Source: Zychaea mexicana
Lineage: Eukaryota > Mucoromycota > Mucoromycetes > Mucorales > Lichtheimiaceae
NCBI RefSeq assembly: GCF_025766255.1
Contig: NW_026516952.1
Location: 1-14,113, forward strand
Direction: 5' to 3'
Length of the DNA: 14,113 bases
The notes under the pieces are model-generated. The model saw only the letters and a program-made list of their open reading frames with translations, searched no databases and was not told where the DNA came from. A program made the translations under genes and the position numbers. This document shows, piece after piece, positions 7,710 to 14,113 of this stretch; position 1 is the first letter of the stretch, and each line of letters opens with the position of its first letter.

Positions 7710-10700
7710 CGTTGTCACGTCCCGACACTCGTGGTATGCCGCTTATTCCCGAGGAGCCCGCTAATAGCGACGAGCCTGTCAATCCCGTTATTGAACTTGC
7801 TCTCCAATCCATCAAGAACGAGGACAAGCCATACAATGCCCGTCAACATACTAGCAATCCAGTCAGCCAACGCAGTATTAGTTGGTTTTTCTCGCATACA
7901 AAGTGGGACAGCTTTGTGGACACCTTGACGTCTCCCATGTCTTCTGAAAACAGCCAAGCCTTGCAGGATATCATGGTGGATGCCAATTGGAACGAAGATG
8001 AAGATGAGGAGGGCGAGGCCGAGCCCGATCAAGGACTGCAGGGCGACGATGCTTACGACACTGACGATGAGCAAGAGCGAACAAGGTCGCGTACAAGGAA
8101 CCCAACTGGCTTGGATATAAATGCCAACCGTGCTAGCATCCTTGAAATGGTGCGTATTCGTAAGCAGAGTAACGAGGAGAACGCGGTCAATGTCATTGTT
8201 CGTGCTACGAAGCATGTTTTTGTGGAAGCCATGTACACCATTAATCGGACCGATTACACAGCTCGTCGCCTTTTGATGAATGAACAGTGAGTTCTTGTTT
8301 TTATATTTATTTCTCTTTGTGATATATACTTTATTGATTATTTACAACAATATCGCTTTTGCTGTGAAACTTTATATCTAGAGGGCTGGTGGCACCGCCG
8401 TCAATTGGCTTCAAGCAACTCACTGTAGATGAGTCTGTCAACCGATACGCCCGCGTGGGATGCAGCCTGATTGTATCGCTTTATCGCCTCAGGTCACATC
8501 CTGAAAAGTACTGCCCGGAGTTGCTCTCGTGTATTCCTGCCTCTGTCTCCGGTTCTCTTCAACGCTTGATCGACGCGGTGGACAACGCTGCCGAGCCAGA
8601 GAACAATGACATTGTTACATTGGTGCGTGACATCATGTGGGCGCTTATCACAGAGCAGAAAAATGCTGTCGACGGGCCTACTGGTTTCACGCTGTACCGA
8701 CACCTTATTTTTTATACGCTCGACTACACTGGCAAGTTCAAAAACGTCCGCCTTGTGACACCAACGGTTGCTATGCTCATGTACTGGTGCCGGCTCCTTG
8801 TCCTGTACCAGATCAGGCTGGAACATAAGCAGGACCCAACTGTCCCTATTGATGTGTACGCATTTAAAAATCATATACTGTTTCTTGATGATATGCAACT
8901 GTTTGAGTAACTGAACGAAAATAATATGTTATTGTGTAGTATTACCAAGAAATACGAGATATATACGCAGGATGGAAAGCCAACGAGTTTCAATGCATTG
9001 CGCGAGGTGATGCGGGTTGCTTCAACAGCTGTTGGTGACGAGCCTCGACTTCATCGTATCCTGTGGGTCCCAGACACCAACTATCGCGAGCTCGTTGTGG
9101 CCAACACAAGCAACAAGATATCTATCAATCATTTCCGGATTTGTGTCGAGCTTTGCATGAACGAAATCGAGGCTGTCTTAAACTCGGCAGATTTCTCCTT
9201 CGGCATGCACAATGTCAAGGATCTGGTACTGGGACTTTGCCAAGGAGACACCAACAACATATGTGACAACATGGGTCTTGCAGACGTCGGCTACTCGTAC
9301 ATCATGGACGGTCGTAACCAATTTGGTAGTGTCCGATATGCTCTCGTCAATGCACTTTTGAGGAATGGAAATTGGAGGAGCCAATATGTAGAGGCCATCG
9401 ATCGAGCTGGAACAATCTTATGGAACAAGGCAGCAATCTTTGCTTGGTTGGAAAAATGTGTCTACATTCAAAAGCTGTTGATTGTCGCAATGCATTTGAG
9501 CTATGGTCAGCCTTGTCGAGGCGAAGAGTTGGCTCAGCTATGCATAACCAACACACAATATGGCGACCGGTCCCTCTTTTGGGGTGTCGCTTATAATACC
9601 ATCATGGTCATCACTCGGTACAACAAGAGCCGAGAGCTGACATGCTCTGACAAGTATATTGCCAGGTATCTACCGCACAAACTTGCAGTTTTGCTCACAG
9701 GGTATTTGGCATATTTTCGCCCACTTGAATGGTAAGTAGTATTTATTATATCTTGTATCGTGATTGGTTTGTTGTGGTCTTGATGAAGCAAAAGCTAATC
9801 CCACCTTTAAATTTTCAGTATTTTTACTGGTCATCTTTATGGTCCAGAAGCGCGTCTTACTTGCATGGAGCGGCTATTTGTCGAGAATGGTACTGCCATG
9901 ACTGGAAAGAAGGTTCGTCGGATTTTCGCATGGATATATGCCAAAAAGATGGATCCACCGTTATCTTTTTCCGACCATCGCCATGTGTCAATCGCGTTCG
10001 CACGTCAGCTGATTGGCGCAAAGAAGACTCTACAGCACGTTGACGAGGAGGATCTTGAAGACTGGCCAGAGGAGCTCGATCTACAAGCCGGTCACTCAAC
10101 AGCGACAGCCGGTTTGGAGTATGCTAGAAGCAACATCGACAGTCGCTTTTTGGATCCAATCACAGCGCAAAAGTACTTTGACATGAGCAGAAGATGGCAC
10201 ACTCTTTTGGGTAAGAATCTTTTAAAGAAAAAATGATGTGTAAAAAGTTGTGAGGACTAGACTGATAAACTATAACTTTTTTTGGCTATATAACAACATA
10301 GGGATCGAGAAAAAACAAATTAGCAATACATCTGGCGACCCGTTGTTGGAGCGTCGCAAAAGAGAAATCAAAAACGTCAACAAGCTTATCGAGGAAAATG
10401 CAGCATATATCGAAGCACGGAATCATGCTTTGATGAGGAATATGATTTTAGAGGACATGCACCGTCGAGGTAAATGTTGTTGTTTTTTGCGATGCGTCAC
10501 TTTTGGCGATAGAGTCAGACTTTAACCAGTTGTAACATTTAGCACGGAATGCAATGGTGAACGGAGGACCAGCAATTCCAATCATCAAAGAAGGAGCGAA
10601 TCGCTCACTTGCCGCTTGTCAAGGCAGTGCTCCTGATGTGACCAATATGTCAAGTGAAGCAAAGGCTCTACGAGGATTACGGCTACTGCTGCAGGAACCC

Positions 10701-13110
10701 TCTGCGACTTTCCAGTCCAAGATTCAGCAAGAAGCAACAATCGCAGCAATCGAACGAAAGAAAAATATACTTGTAGTGCTGCCAACCGGCGGTGGCAAAT
10801 CCGCAGTATTTATGGCGCCTAGTTTGATCGAGAAGGATAAAACAACAATCGTGGTGGTCCCACTCGTAACGCTACTGGGAGACATGGCGCGCCGTTTGGT
10901 GGATTCAGGGATCGATTACTGTACGTATGATGGCACTCTCGACCATGGCATGATGCTTTCGGTGAAAATCATCCTCGTTACACCAGAAAAGGCAAAGGAG
11001 CAAAAATTCGTCAGCATGCTACACACAATGAGTGCACAAGGCCGTATCAGCAGAATTGTAATCGATGAGGCCCATTTGGTGATTACGTGGAGCTCGTTTC
11101 GGCCTACCATGGGTGAACTAGCACAGCTTCGAACGGTACCGGTGCCTATGGTGTTTTTGTCTGCTACACTGCCTCCGCCATGGGAAAGCGATCTGTCTGT
11201 CCTCTTTAAAACAGAATTTCAAGTGTTCCGCTCCTTGACTGTACGACCAAACCTGCGCTATGTGGTTCACACTATCAAGAACAAGGGCAGCAACTTTAAG
11301 GATGTCAAGGCTTACATTGTCAGCCGGTTAAAGCAAGCTATAACAGACGAACTCACAGGGGGCGGTCGTGCCATTGTATACTCTGCTGAAGTGAACAACG
11401 TCAAAGAGCTGGCGCAAGATTTAAATCAAGCACTGAACGAGGAGCTACTACAGGAGGGATGTGGTGATGCAAGCTCCACGATATATACGACCTACAAGCA
11501 TCAGAACAAGAGGGCAAGGCTTGCTTGGAACTCCAATCTGGTGCTCCCTCTCTATGGCACTTTGGATAGCGCGACAAAGCACGAGGCTTTGGAAAATTGG
11601 CGTAGTGGTACTTGCCGGGTGCTCTGTGGTACAAGTGCGTGTGGCCTGGGCGTCGATTATGGTGAAGTTCGTCTGGTGATCCATGCCCAATTCTCTCAAA
11701 GCCCACTCGACTACATTCAGGAAACAGGACGAGCTGGCAGGGACGGCAAGCCAGCAGAGTGTCTACTGGTCAACACGTTTGGCGATCGAGGACAAGTCCT
11801 TGGAAAGATAAAGAAGCTCATAGAATCCACGGACGATAAGAATCATCGGGACTATCTTACCAAGCGCATGTACTTTTGTGACCTGGTCACTCGTCCTGGC
11901 TGCATACGGAAACAGATACACACTTTGGTCGACATTGAGGCGAAAACGTGTACCGAATACGGTGGCCATGTGAAGCTCTGCTACTACTGTGAAAAAGGAA
12001 TGCCACAAGCGCAAGTATGTATTTATCATCATTGCAATATCCATTTATTGTCACTTTTGCATAGTAATAGTTTATCCTAATGTTATATATTTATTGTTAG
12101 AGCCGAGAGTTTCAGCTACGCAGACAAAGTACGGACTATAGCATCAATAGGCAAATGTCAAGTTTGCTACCTCCAAGCTATGGCATGGCTTCAAGCGCAC
12201 AACCAAAAACTCCATCGGTAATTTCAATGGATGCAAGCACCAACTCTCTAGCACATGGCACGTAAGGAGCCTTTATGGCGTCGATCCCAAACCTCACACA
12301 GATAATGGCACAAGAAAACACGTTGCAATCTCTACACCTGAGGGCCAACAACAGCTTGGGCGCAACAAAAGCAATGGTAATAATCCTACACGTCAACACC
12401 GATCAATACTATGCATACGAATCATTAACCATTAAAACATGCGTTCACAGTTTTCCCCTGTTCCTAGCATGAGTCCTTCAGTCCATCCAAGTCCAAGCTC
12501 CATAGTATCCGCCCGACACAACATCGAACAATCCCTTGGCCAGTCGGCTTCTCGTCAGCAGATGGAGATCGACTCGCTGGTGGCAACCGCTGAGGTGCGA
12601 GCAGCTAAAGACGACAAGGCGCATTTCAAGGACTTGTTAGAAACGTTCAAACATTGCTGCATGAATGAATTGGTCAAGGACCATGTGGCAATCGACAAAA
12701 ATAGCAAGGATCACTGTTCTACACCGGACAAGAAAGGGCTGTGCCACAAGTGCCTCAGCACCACACATTACACGACCAACTGTCCTGCAAAAAAGTTGAG
12801 AAACCTGCCGAAAGAAACTTGCTTTTTTTGCTGGCTTCCACAAGGCGATCCGTTACTGCATCCAGACCGTGGAACAATGTGCCCTGAGGGAATGAGGGAT
12901 CAAATACAGCCTTTCTGTTGGGCGATGTACAGGTATAGGGGCAGAGACCTTCACGCTGAATATGGAACCTTGTTCAAAGACGACGTAGATTTTGCAACGT
13001 GGCTACAGGCGGCCCCGAGCAGCAGTCGAAAATCATTTAAAGTGCGGAACAACGGAACGGATGTCTATTTGACGTTCCTTGGAGAATATAGAAAGTATGT
13101 GCAAAGTTGA
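6608..13110 (+). CDS. C2H2 finger - tyrosine recombinase-like - RecQ helicase fusion protein, about 1,868 aa
   Basis: Exons: 6608-7325, 7413-7529, 7665-8286, 8382-8855, 8940-9731, 9819-10210, 10302-10469, 10543-12014, 12101-12217, 12302-12376 and 12451-13110 (5,607 nt). The ATG sits in an ACCATGG context. Order of parts: disordered N-terminus; C2H2 finger C256/C259/H272/H278 (OrsD/DUF3505-like); ten Gln at 284-293; acidic stretch near 390-420; helical region; recombinase-like domain with R837, K873, R962, H1000 and Y1009; RecQ-type helicase with Walker A PTGGGKS (K1180), DEAH 1269-1272, SAT, and QETGRAGRDG from 1487; a Cys-rich segment after it; zinc motifs at 1747-1760 and 1773-1793. The helicase should unwind DNA using ATP in the nucleus. 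Telomere-linked RecQ helicases of fungi are the nearest family known to me. Exon 1 begins and ends in one frame but its middle (about 6972-7255) reads in another, so at least one indel is required. For the fourth intron a 33-nt alternative (8907-8939) would add 17 residues. Confidence 0.88.
7413..7529 (+). other. Exon encoding the C2H2 zinc finger
   Basis: This 117-nt exon encodes HFHCLYC followed by VNHVNGAIH, giving C-x2-C-x12-H-x5-H. The single finger near the N-terminus matches the OrsD (formerly DUF3505) pattern found at the front of fungal RecQ-like proteins. The upstream exon must end in the frame reading QAQAEVFYADK to join it correctly, which fixes the frame at 7325. Confidence 0.7.
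7679..7708 (+). repeat. (CAACAG)5 microsatellite encoding ten glutamines
   Basis: Five perfect CAACAG hexamers encode Q284-Q293 just after the zinc-finger exon. The tract is in frame, so length changes in steps of three bases would be tolerated. Confidence 0.95.
9490..10130 (+). other. Tyrosine recombinase-like catalytic domain within the fusion gene
   Basis: Box I is CRGEELAQL (R837, E840), matching the Arg-x-x-Glu pattern of the family. A beta-hairpin with YNKSREL supplies K873. Box II reads FSDHRHVSIAF, with R962 followed by His; the usual first His three residues earlier is Ser. QAGHSTATAGLEYAR follows, placing Y1009 nine residues after H1000, the standard spacing between the GH(S) motif and the nucleophilic Tyr. 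An acidic insertion (DEEDLEDWPEELD) lengthens the gap between box II and the GHS motif. An intron (9732-9818) splits the domain. The motif match is seen; strand-transfer activity is inferred. Confidence 0.72.
10690..12014 (+). other. RecQ-type SF2 helicase core within the fusion gene
   Basis: Helicase motifs appear in RecQ order inside one 1,472-nt exon: VVLPTGGGKS (I), VVVPLVTLLGDM (Ia), VIDEAHLVITW (II, DEAH), FLSATLP (III), AIVYSAEVNNVKEL (IV), VLCGTSACGLGVDYGEVR (V) and QETGRAGRDGKPAECLLV (VI). After motif II the Trp and the FRP of the RecQ aromatic loop are kept, but the usual SQWGHD is changed to ITWSS. The Cys residues in FCDLVTRPGC, KTC and LCYYC resemble the RecQ C-terminal zinc-binding subdomain. 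No helicase residue I checked is broken. Confidence 0.9.
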
Positions 13111-13116
13111 AGGAGC

Positions 13117-13122
13117 AATAAA
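13117..13122 (+). terminator. AATAAA poly(A) signal of the recombinase-helicase gene
   Basis: AATAAA begins seven bases after the TGA stop at 13108-13110. Confidence 0.55.
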
Positions 13123-13223
13123 TATATTCTTGGCCCATCTACTTGAAAAACAGCTATAGAATATGTTGCTGGATAAAGTCACAAACGCGACAGCCAATGT
13201 TCATGCACAGTGCTCTAATCGCT

Positions 13224-13229
13224 TTTATT
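13224..13229 (-). terminator. Candidate AATAAA signal of the small minus-strand gene
   Basis: AATAAA on the minus strand lies about 25 bases past a possible final stop at 13254-13256. Confidence 0.3.
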
Positions 13230-13253
13230 TGAACAACAAAATGAACGGAATTA

Positions 13254-13543
13254 TTACTTGCCAATGTCGGTAAACATGCTAAAGCCTGTACAGAAATAGT
13301 TTTGTGTAGTGGGGAAAGAGCTTATTTTGCACGCAATTTTAAACACAGTAAAGTCACTCGTAATACCTTTTTTTCCCAGCCCTCTTCTTTTACCAACAGT
13401 GACCACGTTGCTCAGCATTGGAAACATCATTGCTCAGATGCAGTTGCGCATATTGTAGGAAGCGACCGATAATCTCATATTTAAGATCATCTTTTCTCCA
13501 CAAAGGATGCAGCAACCTGATGCAGGCCTTTTACAACACTCAT
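13254..13543 (-). pseudogene. Possible small minus-strand gene with a one-base frame break
   Basis: The minus strand has ATG at 13543 opening MSVVKGLHQVAASFVEK, then a stop. One base out of frame after an AAAA run (13492-13495), coding-like sequence continues (DDLKYEIIGRFLQ; LSNDVSNAEQRG) to a TAA at 13390-13392. A single surplus A would explain the break and gives a 50-residue protein. Alternatively a canonical intron (donor GTAAAA at 13393, acceptor CTGTACAG at 13286) links it to a short last exon at 13254-13285. A TATAAAAAAA box about 36-45 bases upstream and an AATAAA downstream support transcription. The family was not recognised. The MS- start and helical content vaguely recall the N-termini of the paralog pair at 941-5094, but I would not claim homology. 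Confidence 0.35.
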
Positions 13544-13578
13544 TGTGTAGTACACAGATGCGCCCTTATTCCAACAGC

Positions 13579-13588
13579 TTTTTTTATA
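13579..13588 (-). promoter_or_regulatory. TATA box of the small minus-strand gene
   Basis: TATAAAAAAA on the minus strand is followed 36 bases later by the ATG at 13543. The spacing is shorter than for the other genes here. Confidence 0.35.
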
Positions 13589-13589
13589 G

Positions 13590-14113
13590 GGAAGGAAATT
13601 ATTGCTGGGATAATATAGCCAATGCCATACAGATAGGCGATACAGAAGAAACAATGTGTCACATCTTTTATATTGCGGTAAACACATTAGTATGCCAACC
13701 CCCCACAGTACAGCTGTGCAAAGATAGCTTAACAAATCTTTGTGCTTTTTTTCCAAATTGTATTAAAAAAACAAGAGGACAAGAATTGGAGGGCATGCAA
13801 TACAGCTTTCTGTCAGTGTGGATGTGAATAGAGTTCATATGATTTACAATGAAGGTTTGCGTCATATTGTTTGCTACTTGAAATAAGCCTTTAACTTCTG
13901 CCAGTTACTACACTTTAGAAGCTTGGTGCCTGAACGCAGTTAACCAACAGCATTGTCTATGTGAGCAATGATCTTCGAAGTACACTATACTGCTGCAAAA
14001 AGGATCTTGTAACCGTTGGTGCTTCACCAGTAACGGATTCAGTATATCTATAATGGATGTTTTATAATGATATTATCAGCTTATATTTAGTCAGATTCAT
14101 TTCTAGATATTAC
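13590..14113. other. Right-end region with no supported feature
   Basis: AT-rich sequence with only short open frames that have no coding-like character, no splice pattern and no repeats related to the rest of the window. A weak bulged hairpin near 14013-14036 is the only structure noticed. Confidence 0.5.

Noticed and set aside
7715..8215. 166-aa open frame on the minus strand
   Set aside because: It lies opposite the exon at 7665-8286, whose plus-strand translation has acidic and polyQ features and fits the splice phases. The minus frame is a shadow.
8907..8939. 33-nt intron in the recombinase-helicase gene
   Set aside because: It is in phase, but the 84-nt choice (8856-8939) matches the size of the other introns, removes AT-rich sequence and brings PIDV next to ITKKYEIYTQDG, which fits my memory of the family better. 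It is kept only as an alternative.
12218..12264. Continuation of the exon through the GTAATT donor to the TAA at 12262
   Set aside because: Reading through ends the protein before the zinc-knuckle exon, whereas introns at 12218-12301 and 12377-12450 keep phase 0 and join all C-terminal exons.
13507..13827. 106-codon plus-strand open frame in the right-end region
   Set aside because: No coding-like composition, promoter or splice context, and it overlaps the better-supported minus-strand candidate and its TATA box.
14013..14036. Bulged hairpin CCGTT/AACGG with GGTG/CACC
   Set aside because: Two short stems with a bulge and a 3-nt loop are expected by chance, and no gene or T-run is adjacent.

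Overview
The window looks like eukaryotic, probably fungal, DNA. It has short introns (about 62-135 nt) with GTRNGT-type donors and YAG acceptors, TATA boxes about 75-90 nt upstream of start codons, AATAAA signals just after stops, and moderate-to-low GC. The largest gene belongs to a family of RecQ helicases known to me mainly from fungi. Gene density, intron size and AT content would suit an early-diverging fungus such as a Mucoromycota, but that placement is inference.

Layout, left to right. (1) 44-409: the 3' end of an unrecognised gene that enters from the left edge. (2) 607-921: an open stretch that carries a relic resembling exons 2-3 of the next gene. (3) 941-2971 (+): a seven-exon gene for an unrecognised 525-aa protein with a basic patch, an acidic disordered middle and a conserved C-terminal core. 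(4) 3051-3608 (+): a short frame broken by two stops, either spliced or decayed. (5) 3597-5094 (-): a six-exon gene for a 369-aa paralog of (3), convergent with it; intron positions and phases match and both genes have a 476-nt penultimate exon. (6) 5095-6607: a divergent intergenic region with a strong G-quadruplex motif, a tandem repeat array of 147-171 bp units and the promoter of the next gene. (7) 6608-13110 (+): an eleven-exon gene for a protein of about 1,868 aa. (8) 13254-13543 (-): a possible small gene with its own TATA box and AATAAA. (9) The last ~500 bases hold nothing I can support.

The centrepiece is gene (7). In order it encodes a low-complexity N-terminus, a C2H2 finger of the OrsD/DUF3505 type, a polyglutamine run, an acidic stretch, a large helical region, a tyrosine-recombinase-like catalytic domain (R837, K873, R962, H1000, Y1009), a RecQ/SF2 helicase with intact motifs, and two C-terminal Cys/His zinc-binding motifs. 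The helicase part recalls the telomere-linked RecQ helicases of fungi. Joining a possible DNA strand-transferase to a helicase in one polypeptide suggests a mobile element or a recombination machine.

The N-terminal coding region needs at least one indel correction, and probably two compensating single-base ones at homopolymers. The copy is therefore either slightly damaged or affected by assembly error. Whether the two paralogous genes beside it belong to the same unit is open; no terminal inverted repeats or target-site duplications were recognised by eye.
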